A stretch of 64,000 nt of DNA, taken from IMG/VR virus record IMGVR_UViG_3300033233_000033, positions 1 through 64,000 of that record. One strand, 5' to 3'. The notes beneath the pieces are model-generated. The model saw only the letters and a list, made by a program, of their open reading frames with translations, had not been told where the DNA came from and did no database searches. The translations under genes and the position numbers were made by a program. Positions 48,364 to 56,309 of the stretch are shown here, in pieces. The stretch is from a virus. Each line of letters opens with the position of its first letter. Position 1 is the stretch's first letter.

Positions 48364-48651
48364 CTAGTCTACAATGTACTTGTAGTTAGGATCTTGGACA
48401 TTGAAGTCCAAAGAGTCAATCCATTGACCCTCTCTAAGTGCCTCATCTAACACGGAGCATGGCACCAGACCACCTCCTAGTGATAAATTCCATATCAGAT
48501 CTAAATCTGAGTGAGAATCCACCTGTAAGAAAATGGCACCTCCTGTGCCTAGCTTGAGGTCTACTAATAAGATACCTGTCGCTCCAGGTTTGTTGATAAG
48601 CTCAATGCTGAAACATTCAACAATTAGTTTGTTCGGGAATAAACTTGTCAT
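48364..48651 (-). CDS. First gene of the minus arm, hypothetical, 95 aa
   Basis: Beta-rich protein with L-D-F-N-V-Q-D-P near the C terminus, as in the 41307 protein. It is the first gene after the divergent region, 38 bases from the candidate promoter at 48689, so it is probably among the first expressed. ACACCATG-like start context. Confidence 0.65.
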   Translation of the reverse strand: MTSLFPNKLIVECFSIELINKPGATGILLVDLKLGTGGAIFLQVDSHSDLDLIWNLSLGGGLVPCSVLDEALREGQWIDSLDFNVQDPNYKYIVD

Positions 48652-48688
48652 GGTGTATTGTGATGCGTTTAACCTATACTACGCTAAT

Positions 48689-48696
48689 CAAAGGTA
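48689..48696 (-). promoter_or_regulatory. Candidate promoter -7 box for the minus arm (TACCTTTG)
   Basis: On the minus strand the octamer TACCTTTG, preceded by ATT, is identical to the one at 9738 and fits the Bacteroidetes TAnnTTTG consensus, 38 bases before the first minus-arm start. No clear -33 box was found. It sits at the edge of the GC-rich divergent region. Confidence 0.55.
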
Positions 48697-48699
48697 ATT

Positions 48700-48975
48700 G
48701 CATTAAATAAAGTGTGAACCAGGCGCACACAACACGCACAAGCCGGAGCCCGACCAAGGCAGACGCAGTCTAGCCGAACTGATTTGATTCCGATTCGATT
48801 TGTAACTAGTAAGCAGCAAGGCCACCACCAGCAGGACAGGCAGCAAGGCCCAGCAAGACTAAAAAGCCAAACCGACCCCCCAGCCACGCAGGAGACAACA
48901 ACCCCCCAACGAGCAGCAAAACGCCACAACGTAGACCGAAACCCCGGCGACGAACCAGCGGGGCCCATATAGACT
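48700..48975. other. GC-rich, T-depleted divergent region
   Basis: No credible gene. Base use is radically different from the genome: from 48811 to 48966 (156 bases) only two T occur on the plus strand, at 48860 and 48932. It contains GCAGCAAGGCC twice (48813-48823 and 48840-48850) and related GCAGCAA at 48912. Frames through it are artefacts, rich in Trp/Cys. It divides the two transcription arms and may be an origin, terminator-like barrier or promoter region. Confidence 0.6.
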
Positions 48976-49010
48976 AAGGCTCCCACTACCCGTATTTTTC
49001 AATATACATA

Positions 49011-49070
49011 TTCTACTCCCTCTATTTCTACTCCCCCCCCTTTTGTATACAACTTCCACTTTTCTACTCC
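49011..49070. repeat. Three copies of TTCTACTCC, candidate late-arm control sites
   Basis: Exact 9-mers at 49011-49019, 49026-49034 and 49062-49070 in a pyrimidine-rich, G-poor stretch just before the first plus-strand gene. The extended form CTTTTCTACT is identical at 49059 and 41157. Could be binding sites for a late regulator or replication initiator. Confidence 0.5.
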
Positions 49071-49178
49071 TCACCTTCTCTCACAAACACGGGGGGCCTT
49101 TTCTACAGGTACCCATATATATATAAACAGTGCGGGTTTTTACTCTACTTTTACACTCTTTATACTTAACTTCACACT

Positions 49179-49556
49179 ATGATATTATATACAGAGAGAA
49201 TAGAGGACAATACTTATGAGTATCCATCTTACGAACATAAACATCACTTGTTATTAGAAGAAAGTGATTTTGCTCTTACAGCTGAGGAAGTAGATAGTAG
49301 ATTTACTATAGGTGAAAGGGTACATTATCTTTACATACCTAGAGCTTTATTTATACGTTTTGTAGAAGAGCCACACGTGTTTAAGGGGTTGAAATATCGA
49401 ACTACAGGTATGATGGGTGGCCAAATCTGGAATGCGCAAATACATATTACCTACACTACCAAACCTAAAGATGCTCTAGAAAAAATATTTGGTGTAGGTA
49501 GGGAGTTAGTAGAAAATAGAGTTCCGGAATCTTTACGCCATATAAAAATCCAGTAA
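49179..49556 (+). CDS. First late-arm protein, 125 aa
   Basis: Starts M-I-L-Y, related to the tag seen in the following genes, but without the full K-Y-Q-x-G-G. The remainder is beta-rich with His/Tyr; no enzymatic motif recognised. Preceded by the pyrimidine-rich control region; stop TAA then a 110-base gap. Confidence 0.68.
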   Translation: MILYTERIEDNTYEYPSYEHKHHLLLEESDFALTAEEVDSRFTIGERVHYLYIPRALFIRFVEEPHVFKGLKYRTTGMMGGQIWNAQIHITYTTKPKDALEKIFGVGRELVENRVPESLRHIKIQ

Positions 49557-49619
49557 AAAAATTTACTCCACATTTACATCTACTTTTATCATATTTCTAC
49601 CACACACAAAGATATATAC

Positions 49620-49655
49620 CCGACAAGGTAGTCCCTGGAAACGGGGGCGTGTCGG
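49620..49655 (+). promoter_or_regulatory. Stable hairpin in the leader of the protease-like gene
   Basis: CCGACA (49620-49625) pairs with TGTCGG (49650-49655) and encloses GTCCC/GGGGGC around TGGAAAC. It ends 13 bases before the ATG at 49669 and has no T tract, so translational control or RNA processing is more likely than termination. Confidence 0.5.
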
Positions 49656-49668
49656 ATAAAAAGATTTT

Positions 49669-50160
49669 ATGGCATTACTATACACATATCAAAAAGGAGG
49701 ATTACTATACAAGCACCCTGTAATTTACGTGTCTAAAAATACAGAGCGTAGTTATTACAGCCCTGTAGAAAAAGCTATGCATTTATCTGAAAATGATGCA
49801 AAAAATAAAGAAGTCCTAGCCCACGAGTATATACATTATTTACAAGATATATCTGGGGATATGCATGTTCCGCAAGGAGGGCCAGTAAAAGTTCCCACTA
49901 TTCCTATGGCAGATGAAGCTTCAGCTTACTATTACAACCGTAGAGGTATGGAAGTTCAAGATCGTATAAATTATATTAAGGGTTTACCTACTGAATTTAA
50001 ATTTGTACCTGAAGATGTGATCTATGATAGAGAAGTAGATGGTATGATGTATAGTGAGCCTAATACTATTGAAGGGCAAGCCCAACACGCGCAAAAAAAT
50101 GTATCAGAAAATAATCCTATGTTTAAGGAATTTTACAATACTTTTATAAAACGTAAATAA
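49669..50160 (+). CDS. Zincin-like metallopeptidase with double tag, 163 aa
   Basis: Residues 1-15 read as the tag twice over: M-A-L-L-Y-T-Y-Q-K-G-G-L-L-Y-K. Near residue 55 the sequence L-A-H-E-Y-I-H-Y-L-Q-D has the HExxH zinc motif of metallopeptidases. It could be a virion-processing or cell-wall-digesting protease. The third zinc ligand is not obvious. Its place at the head of the tagged gene series makes it a candidate for processing tagged proteins, an inference. Confidence 0.75.
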   Translation: MALLYTYQKGGLLYKHPVIYVSKNTERSYYSPVEKAMHLSENDAKNKEVLAHEYIHYLQDISGDMHVPQGGPVKVPTIPMADEASAYYYNRRGMEVQDRINYIKGLPTEFKFVPEDVIYDREVDGMMYSEPNTIEGQAQHAQKNVSENNPMFKEFYNTFIKRK

Positions 50161-50161
50161 T

Positions 50162-50830
50162 ATGCTATTATACAAATACAAAGACGGGGATAAGTTAAAG
50201 GAGGAAAAAAATGTATTGACTTCTGAGGAATTCTTGGCTATAAAAGCAAAAGAAGAGCAACCTTCTATTGTAAGTAGAAAAAAAGTAAATATGTTTCCTA
50301 CAGGGGTAGCTCCTTACCAAGGCAGTAAGACTTATAGTTACGGATTTAGTACGCCTGGAGGCAATGCAAGTGGAGTAGGTTATAATGTAAATGATAAATT
50401 GGATTTAGGTCTACTTACTATGGAATCTAGTGGTGAGGGAGATCCCGACCAACCTTGGCAATTACCTCTACACAAACAATATATGTTTATGCCTAGTGCA
50501 TCTTATAAATTGCCTGGTAAAAGCGGTAGTATAGGTTTAAATAAGTTGGCTTTTTTGAATGAAGGGGCTCCTAATAGCTTTTATAATTTTAGTTTACCAG
50601 ATACATCTGTTGTATATTCTAACAATTTCAATAAAAAAATTAACGATAATCTTTCTTTGGGCGGTAATGGCTCAATTGCTATTAGTGATAAAAACAGAAT
50701 GTATAATGGCTCTTTAAATGCTGATTTAGTATTTAAAAAATTAGGGTTAGAAGGTTCCGTATTTGTTAGTAAAAGAAATGAAGATAAACCTTTTGTAGGA
50801 GTAGAAGGTAAAATAAAATATAATTTTTAG
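50162..50830 (+). CDS. Tagged protein with beta-barrel-like pattern, 222 aa
   Basis: N-terminal tag M-L-L-Y-K-Y-K-D-G-D-K-L. From about residue 60 the sequence alternates small and hydrophobic residues with many Gly/Asn turns (G-F-S-T-P-G-G-N-A-S-G-V-G-Y, L-S-L-G-G-N-G-S-I-A-I) and ends in K-I-K-Y-N-F, a terminal Phe as in outer-membrane barrels. No signal peptide. A virion-carried barrel that reaches the host outer membrane is an inference. Confidence 0.65.
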   Translation: MLLYKYKDGDKLKEEKNVLTSEEFLAIKAKEEQPSIVSRKKVNMFPTGVAPYQGSKTYSYGFSTPGGNASGVGYNVNDKLDLGLLTMESSGEGDPDQPWQLPLHKQYMFMPSASYKLPGKSGSIGLNKLAFLNEGAPNSFYNFSLPDTSVVYSNNFNKKINDNLSLGGNGSIAISDKNRMYNGSLNADLVFKKLGLEGSVFVSKRNEDKPFVGVEGKIKYNF

Positions 50831-50833
50831 AGT

Positions 50834-51559
50834 ATGTTGCTATACAAATACCAAAAAGGAAATAAATTAACTGGTTCTACAGATGGTTTTAAAAAGCGTC
50901 TTATGAAAAGGTATCCAGGTATGCAAGGTGTATATGGAGAAAAAGGAGAGAATTTAAATATTATAAAAGATCCTACCTACGACGCAGCTGCTCATGGTTT
51001 TGGAAATATTGAATTTATGTTCCCTGGCCAAGATGTTGTAAGATATTCTGATGATTTTCAATATGTTAACCCTACACCTGATGTATATACAAGTGTATAC
51101 AATCCTAAGGGAGCTAATAAAGGAGATGTATTTTTAGATATGATGCATGGTATGCGTGATGATGAAGGTTATCAAAAATTATTAGGTAATTTTGTTGCAG
51201 CTACTAAAAAAGGTAGAGGTAAAGATATGGATCATTGGTATAACGAAGATGCAAAAAGAAATCCAAATTTTGTAATGGATGGTAGAGAATCTTGGGATAA
51301 TAATTTTGTAGACGGAATTTTAAGAGCTGAACTAGCTAATAAAACTTTTGGTAGAAGAGCCCATGGAGCTAAAGATTATAAGTTGGAGAGATCAGGGTCT
51401 ACAGATGAGATGCGGGAAGCTGCAAAAGACATAAAAAAATATTTAAAAACTAAACAACCAAAAACATCTAGTGAATTACCAGCTCACCTAAAAGAATATT
51501 CAGAATTACCTACAGATCAAATACGTGGTCTGAAAAAAGGTGGAGTATTATATAAATAA
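50834..51559 (+). CDS. Tagged protein with N- and C-terminal tags, 241 aa
   Basis: Starts M-L-L-Y-K-Y-Q-K-G-N-K-L and ends K-K-G-G-V-L-Y-K. The middle holds a helical region with D-H-W-Y-N-E-D-A near residue 135 and F-G-R-R-A-H-G-A near 175, where His/Asp/Arg residues could form an active site, but no family is recognised. One-base overlap with the following gene. Confidence 0.65.
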   Translation: MLLYKYQKGNKLTGSTDGFKKRLMKRYPGMQGVYGEKGENLNIIKDPTYDAAAHGFGNIEFMFPGQDVVRYSDDFQYVNPTPDVYTSVYNPKGANKGDVFLDMMHGMRDDEGYQKLLGNFVAATKKGRGKDMDHWYNEDAKRNPNFVMDGRESWDNNFVDGILRAELANKTFGRRAHGAKDYKLERSGSTDEMREAAKDIKKYLKTKQPKTSSELPAHLKEYSELPTDQIRGLKKGGVLYK

Positions 51560-51816
51560 TGTATACAATATATTGCATATCATCAGTAGCTACTAACTTT
51601 TTCTACCTGAATGCGGCGGAAGATTATGAAGCGTGTGTAAGTATGCATAATAAAATGCTCTTAACTAATAAACACCCTATAAGAGATCTACAAAAAATTT
51701 ACAATGCTCATGGTGCACATGATATATACTATACACCTTTAGATGATACAATCATGGCCAAAAATAAAGATAGTATGGTATTAGCGTACCGCGCGGCTAT
51801 GAGTCGGGGAAATTAA
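51559..51816 (+). CDS. Untagged small late protein, 85 aa
   Basis: Small alpha/beta protein with the end A-Y-R-A-A-M-S-R-G-N. It has no tag, unlike its neighbours, and is not recognised. Its start overlaps the stop of the preceding gene (TAATG). Confidence 0.6.
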   Translation: MYTIYCISSVATNFFYLNAAEDYEACVSMHNKMLLTNKHPIRDLQKIYNAHGAHDIYYTPLDDTIMAKNKDSMVLAYRAAMSRGN

Positions 51817-51875
51817 TTTCCCTTCCACTTACAAAACATTTTGATAACCTTTGGGAATTAATAACCCAGAAAGTC

Positions 51876-52244
51876 ATGATTTTATATAAATATCAAAACG
51901 GAGACACGCTTACCGTTAGGAAATTTCCTACACCACCTGCTTCATCCATAGGAGTTGGGATTAATACATTAGGCAATGCAGCCCATCTAGCTTCTATAGC
52001 TGAAGAAAGAGCAAAAGCAAGAGCAAAAAAAGATTTATATTCTGCTCGTAATTTAAGAGTAGCAGCACCAGCACCAAATACAGCTGTGTCTATAGCTGAT
52101 CAAAATGCAATGATGAATAAAGCTTTGTCTAATGATGCAGATAATTTACGAGGTTATGCTGGAACACAAAATAATGCAATGCCTGCCCGTCATCCTAATT
52201 ATTATTCATCAGATGCTATTATGAATATTTTAAAAAGCAAATAA
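51876..52244 (+). CDS. Tagged small protein, 122 aa
   Basis: Starts M-I-L-Y-K-Y-Q-N-G-D-T-L, then a flexible Ala/Pro/Asn-rich body (A-P-A-P-N-T-A, G-Y-A-G-T-Q-N). Low complexity suggests a disordered cargo or linker protein. Function unknown. Confidence 0.65.
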   Translation: MILYKYQNGDTLTVRKFPTPPASSIGVGINTLGNAAHLASIAEERAKARAKKDLYSARNLRVAAPAPNTAVSIADQNAMMNKALSNDADNLRGYAGTQNNAMPARHPNYYSSDAIMNILKSK

Positions 52245-52258
52245 AAAAAATAAATACT

Positions 52259-52420
52259 ATGTTATTATACAGTAAAAAACCTAGCAAAGCTGTTAAGAAG
52301 GCAGCAAAGTTAGCATCTAGTGAAAAACAAACTTACACTGATACTTACTCAGATCGTTTAGCAAAATTGGCTGCTTATAATCCTGGACGTAAAGGCTTAG
52401 AAGATTACATTAAAAAATAA
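52259..52420 (+). CDS. Small tagged-type protein, 53 aa
   Basis: Frame from ATG 52259 to TAA 52420. Begins M-L-L-Y-S-K-K-P-S-K-A-V, a degenerate tag, with a Lys/Ala-rich helix and D-Y-I-K-K end. Too short for most gene calls, but it fits the spacing between two tagged genes. Confidence 0.6.
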   Translation: MLLYSKKPSKAVKKAAKLASSEKQTYTDTYSDRLAKLAAYNPGRKGLEDYIKK

Positions 52421-52425
52421 GCACT

Positions 52426-53178
52426 ATGCAAGTTAGTAGTAGATACACACAAAAATTTGGTAAAGGTAAATCTTTAAAACCTAAGGCTTTAAAGTACCAA
52501 AAAGGAGCAACGCTTCAAGCTGGTGCCGGAGTACGAGGATTAAATCTTGAGTATACAACTCCCAGTCGTAAAGTTGATGACGATAGTTGGAGCTCAAAAT
52601 ATGGTTTAACTATCCCCATGTCTAAAGACCAAAAATTTGCTGCTTCTGCTACTGGAATGTGGGGAGGCCAAGGTGCAGGAGTTAAAGGCATAGGTGAATT
52701 ATCTTATATTGAAGGTCAAGGTTTAAAAGGTCGTATTGATGCAGGATATACAATGCAACTTGGTAAAGATAAATTACGCACAGGAAAAGGGAAATTACAA
52801 GTAACACCTTATGTAGGCGCACAACCAAATCTTAATGCTTTTGCTGATGAATTTCTAGAAAAAGACGTAGATAGTGAATTAGGTAGTAGAGATTATAATA
52901 ATAATAAACGCGGAGATCTTCACGGAGGTTTAAAAATTGAAGGCGAATATAAACCTTCAAAATATCCTTTGTACCTTTATGGGAAAGGTCAAGCTGAAAT
53001 CTCTACTAAAGGGCCTCAAGAAGACAACCACGGAGAGATACGTCACGGTTCTTTATCTGACCCAAATATTAATTTTAATGCAGAAGCCGGTATAAGATAC
53101 AAACTTGGTGAAAAAACTGAACGAGGCAGAATTAAAAAACGTTTTGCTGACGGCGGAATTTTACTATACAAAAAATAA
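52426..53178 (+). CDS. Tagged beta-barrel-like protein, 250 aa
   Basis: Internal tag-like L-K-Y-Q-K-G-A-T-L near residue 22 and C-terminal D-G-G-I-L-L-Y-K-K. The middle shows strand-turn repeats typical of porin-like barrels (V-T-P-Y-V-G-A-Q-P, L-K-I-E-G-E-Y, F-N-A-E-A-G-I-R-Y). No signal peptide. Similar in style to the 50162 and 53185 proteins. Confidence 0.62.
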   Translation: MQVSSRYTQKFGKGKSLKPKALKYQKGATLQAGAGVRGLNLEYTTPSRKVDDDSWSSKYGLTIPMSKDQKFAASATGMWGGQGAGVKGIGELSYIEGQGLKGRIDAGYTMQLGKDKLRTGKGKLQVTPYVGAQPNLNAFADEFLEKDVDSELGSRDYNNNKRGDLHGGLKIEGEYKPSKYPLYLYGKGQAEISTKGPQEDNHGEIRHGSLSDPNINFNAEAGIRYKLGEKTERGRIKKRFADGGILLYKK

Positions 53179-53184
53179 AATACT

Positions 53185-53952
53185 ATGGGCAATATAAAAG
53201 GAATATTAAGTACTAATGTAGATCAAACAGGTAATCTTACAACTCCTAGTATACAATATACTAGCCCTAGTTGGAAAATGGCTGGCCATCAAGGTGGTAA
53301 AGCAGGCCAATATACTTTTACAGGTAATTTAGGATACAATGACAAAGGCTTAAGTGCTGGGATTGGTCTTACAAATGCAGGAAAAGTAAACAAATTTATA
53401 TCTGATGAAGTAAATACAAACCTTACTTATAATGGTAACCAAGGTGCTGCACTTAGTGCTAAGGCAGGTTTAAATTTCAATGTGCTTAAATCACCTATGA
53501 AGCGCGCTGGAGATACTAGTTTAAGTATTAGTCCTTATTTAGGAATGACAGCTACTAGTAGATCTATTGCTGAAGGTGGTGGTCACAATTTAAATAACCA
53601 ATATACTCCAAGTGGGCAAACTAGAAGTTTAGTAGAAACAGGAGGAGATGTTAAATTTAAGACAATGCTGTCTAAAAATTTAAGTTTAGGGGCTCAAGCA
53701 GGTTTAGGAATTTCTGGCACAGGCTTTACTGGTACTGGGGATGATATGGTAAGAAATGCTGGAGATTATGGCACAAATTTAAGAGTTATGCCTAATGCTA
53801 GTGTAAGTTTAAATTATAACCTTGCTGGGGTAAAAAACCTTTTATACAAAAAACCTTCACCGTCAAATTCAAGACCAAGACCACAAGGCATTCCTGAATC
53901 TACAAAAGATCAAGCTGGAACAACAATTACACCACGATCTAGACCTTTCTAA
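53185..53952 (+). CDS. Beta-barrel-like protein with internal tag, 255 aa
   Basis: Repeated alternating strands with Gly turns (G-N-L-G-Y-N-D-K-G-L-S-A-G-I-G-L, A-G-L-N-F-N-V, L-S-I-S-P-Y-L-G-M) suggest a barrel of about 200 residues. A tag-like N-L-L-Y-K-K occurs near residue 217 followed by a Pro/Ser/Arg-rich disordered tail. Role unknown; likely a virion component. Confidence 0.6.
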   Translation: MGNIKGILSTNVDQTGNLTTPSIQYTSPSWKMAGHQGGKAGQYTFTGNLGYNDKGLSAGIGLTNAGKVNKFISDEVNTNLTYNGNQGAALSAKAGLNFNVLKSPMKRAGDTSLSISPYLGMTATSRSIAEGGGHNLNNQYTPSGQTRSLVETGGDVKFKTMLSKNLSLGAQAGLGISGTGFTGTGDDMVRNAGDYGTNLRVMPNASVSLNYNLAGVKNLLYKKPSPSNSRPRPQGIPESTKDQAGTTITPRSRPF

Positions 53953-53953
53953 T

Positions 53954-54610
53954 ATGGATGCAAAACAAGTTTTAAATAAATTGCGTAAGCATTTAGGGGA
54001 ATATTCTCACGGGAATTTCCCTACTACTGCGCCTTTATCTTTTCAAGATGGAGGAGAAGTTGTAATAAGTGCAGCTGATAGAATGAATTCTTTAGTGCAA
54101 AACCAAAAATTTAAAGAAAGCTTCGCAGAAAGAACTAAAAATGTTAATGAGTCTTTTAAAAAAATGCTTCCTGAAGAGGTCAAAAAAATTGCAGGTCAAA
54201 AAGCAGTCAAAGCGTTTAATGAAAAATTTAAACCAGGGCCTTTATATTTACCAAAAACTCTAGAAAGTAATAGAAGGGGAGGTATGTTATTATATAAAAA
54301 AGGCGGGACACTTAAATCTAGAATAGAATGCCATAACCCAAAATGTAATCATGATTGGGATAGAAAAGATGGTGGAGATGATATGTATATTTGCCATGAA
54401 TGTGGTACAGACAATACAAAGTTTTACGGGAAAGGCGGATCTATCCATATAGATAAAAATAAAAGAGGTACCTTTACAGCAGCAGCTACTAAACACAATA
54501 AAAGTGTGCAAGGATTTGCTAAACAAGTTTTAGCTAATAAAGAAAATTATAGTCCTGCTATGGTTAAAAAAGCTAATTTTGCGCGCAACGCAAGTAAATG
54601 GAAACATTGA
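53954..54610 (+). CDS. Tagged zinc-ribbon protein with phage 'GTFTAAA' C-terminal motif, 218 aa
   Basis: Tag R-G-G-M-L-L-Y-K-K-G-G near residue 113, then a zinc ribbon (C-x4-C near 130, C-x2-C near 148) and the conserved block G-T-F-T-A-A-A-T-K-H-N-K-S-V-Q near 173 through V-L-A-N-K...M-V-K-K-A-N-F-A-R-N-A at the end. I recall the last block from many Bacteroidetes phage proteins as a C-terminal motif of unknown function. The gene ends TGA-TAA in tandem. Confidence 0.72.
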   Translation: MDAKQVLNKLRKHLGEYSHGNFPTTAPLSFQDGGEVVISAADRMNSLVQNQKFKESFAERTKNVNESFKKMLPEEVKKIAGQKAVKAFNEKFKPGPLYLPKTLESNRRGGMLLYKKGGTLKSRIECHNPKCNHDWDRKDGGDDMYICHECGTDNTKFYGKGGSIHIDKNKRGTFTAAATKHNKSVQGFAKQVLANKENYSPAMVKKANFARNASKWKH

Positions 54611-54614
54611 TAAT

Positions 54615-54800
54615 ATGGATTTAGACGATTTACACGACATGGAAGATACTTTTGAAGTATTTTCTGATGAAAAGAAAGAGCTGAAAACGGCTCAAATTGA
54701 AAATGAAAAAATTGAAAATAACGGATTAACCTCTGCAAAACGTATTACACCTAGTAATGATGTAGATGTAGATAGTAGATGGAGTAAGTTTCAAATGTAA
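54615..54800 (+). CDS. Small acidic helical protein, 61 aa
   Basis: ATG at 54615 follows the preceding stops; an upstream in-frame ATG at 54579 lies inside the previous gene. Asp/Glu-rich (M-D-L-D-D-L-H-D-M-E-D), then helix and D-V-D-V-D-S-R-W end. No tag. Possible scaffold or chaperone for tagged proteins, an inference. Confidence 0.62.
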   Translation: MDLDDLHDMEDTFEVFSDEKKELKTAQIENEKIENNGLTSAKRITPSNDVDVDSRWSKFQM

Positions 54801-54805
54801 ATTTT

Positions 54806-56308
54806 ATGATTTTAACTGACTATAATAAGCCTATTAAGCCAAGACCAATGAATAGTGGTACTATGACTTATAAACCTGTTCTAACGGATATTGAAAGAAG
54901 AGCAATAAACGACGACCCTAATAGATTTTCTGGTGATATATTTATAGGAAATGCAAAAGAATGCGCGGGAGATGCTTGTAAAAATTTAGCCCCTGTAGTT
55001 GGTTTAGCTGGTAGAAAAAATATTTACCAAATTCTTGCTGAAAATGAAAAAGCTGGTAAATTTCAAAATGTATCTAGAGATATATTTGGTGAGGGCCTTA
55101 CTAGTTCTTGGCACAGCGCAGGAATTTTTACAGACGCAGGAGCTGCAAATATTTTGTATAATGCAAAAGTAAATAAACCTGAAGAATTAAACAATGCTTT
55201 GAGTAGAGCCAATGTTGGGTCTGTAGTATTGTTAGGTACTGATATTCCAGCTTTACAAAGAAACTCTGAAGGTTATTCATCTAAAAAAGGATTTTTTCCG
55301 TCTAACCATACAGTTATGGTTTACGGTTATAAGCCTACTGGTGAACTATTATTTATGGATGGTTATGACAAACAAATTTATGACATCAATGATTTAAATA
55401 ATCGTTGGAGCGGTAAATATAAAATACAAACTATATATACACCTAAAGAATATGTAGGCTTAAATAAAGGCTATATGGAGGATGTGTATAATAATAAATT
55501 AATTTCAAGCTCAAAGGCTTTAAGTTTAGATGATAATAAACCAGTAAAAGCAGATGATAAAATTTATTATAATTCTGCTAAGTACTTTAAAAACTTAGAA
55601 GCTACAGGTAAAGAATTTCATAAAGGGGACATGGCTGTTTTCTTTAGATCACTACATGATCACGCTCCAGAAATAGCAAAAGACTTATATTTAAATAATA
55701 ATGACTATACTAGATTAGCTAACTTAGCTGCCTCTATTGCTATAAAAGAAACTAAAGGTGGTAAAAGCACACATGGATTTTTTAATGAAATTGCTGAAGC
55801 TCATGGTGATAGTAAAGGTTTAACCCAAATTAAGTGGGAAGCTTTATCTCCAGAAATACAAAGCGTATTATATAAGAAATTTGCTATTGCAAGTGATTAT
55901 GATTTACGTGTAAGCCCAGAAAAATCTGCTATTGCAACTATGTATCATCTTGGTGAATTAATAAACCAAGTTAATTCCAATTACGAAAAAGGCGTAGATA
56001 AGAAAACTTATATTGATAGTCGTACACGTGGATTAACAGAAGTAACAAAAAGAAAATTAAGAGGCCAAAAAGCAGATTGGAATGTAGAGGCCTATACTAC
56101 TGAGGGTAATGCTCCTTTAAGTATTGAACAAAAATTATTATATGGTTGGGGAGGTTTACACCGTTTAAAAACTGGTGACGCTCAAGGTAAAAATGAATAT
56201 ATAAAAGATGTATTGCATAGTTACAAAAACTTAAACTTAGGTAAGCCAGAAACACTTATTAGTGTTGTTAAGAAAGGTAAAGGTATAATTTATAAAAAGA
56301 AAAAATAA
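54806..56308 (+). CDS. Putative bifunctional virion enzyme: cysteine-peptidase-like and lysozyme-like, 500 aa
   Basis: N-terminal half: possible Cys in C-A-G-D-A-C near residue 50, then S-N-H-T-V-M-V-Y-G-Y near 170 and L-F-M-D-G-Y near 187, the Cys-His-Asp order of papain-like/C39 peptidases. C-terminal half: I-A-I-K-E-T-K-G-G near 310 with G-L-T-Q-I-K-W near 335, the catalytic Glu and G-(L)-T-Q-I pattern of lytic transglycosylases/lysozymes. Ends K-G-I-I-Y-K-K-K-K, a weak C-terminal tag. Likely cuts peptide cross-links and glycan strands during genome entry. Confidence 0.68.
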   Translation: MILTDYNKPIKPRPMNSGTMTYKPVLTDIERRAINDDPNRFSGDIFIGNAKECAGDACKNLAPVVGLAGRKNIYQILAENEKAGKFQNVSRDIFGEGLTSSWHSAGIFTDAGAANILYNAKVNKPEELNNALSRANVGSVVLLGTDIPALQRNSEGYSSKKGFFPSNHTVMVYGYKPTGELLFMDGYDKQIYDINDLNNRWSGKYKIQTIYTPKEYVGLNKGYMEDVYNNKLISSSKALSLDDNKPVKADDKIYYNSAKYFKNLEATGKEFHKGDMAVFFRSLHDHAPEIAKDLYLNNNDYTRLANLAASIAIKETKGGKSTHGFFNEIAEAHGDSKGLTQIKWEALSPEIQSVLYKKFAIASDYDLRVSPEKSAIATMYHLGELINQVNSNYEKGVDKKTYIDSRTRGLTEVTKRKLRGQKADWNVEAYTTEGNAPLSIEQKLLYGWGGLHRLKTGDAQGKNEYIKDVLHSYKNLNLGKPETLISVVKKGKGIIYKKKK

Positions 56309-56309
56309 A

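Noticed and set aside
48684-48986. Minus-strand ORF of 100 aa
   Set aside because: Its Trp/Cys/Gly-rich composition comes from the T-depleted GC-rich noncoding region and resembles no protein.
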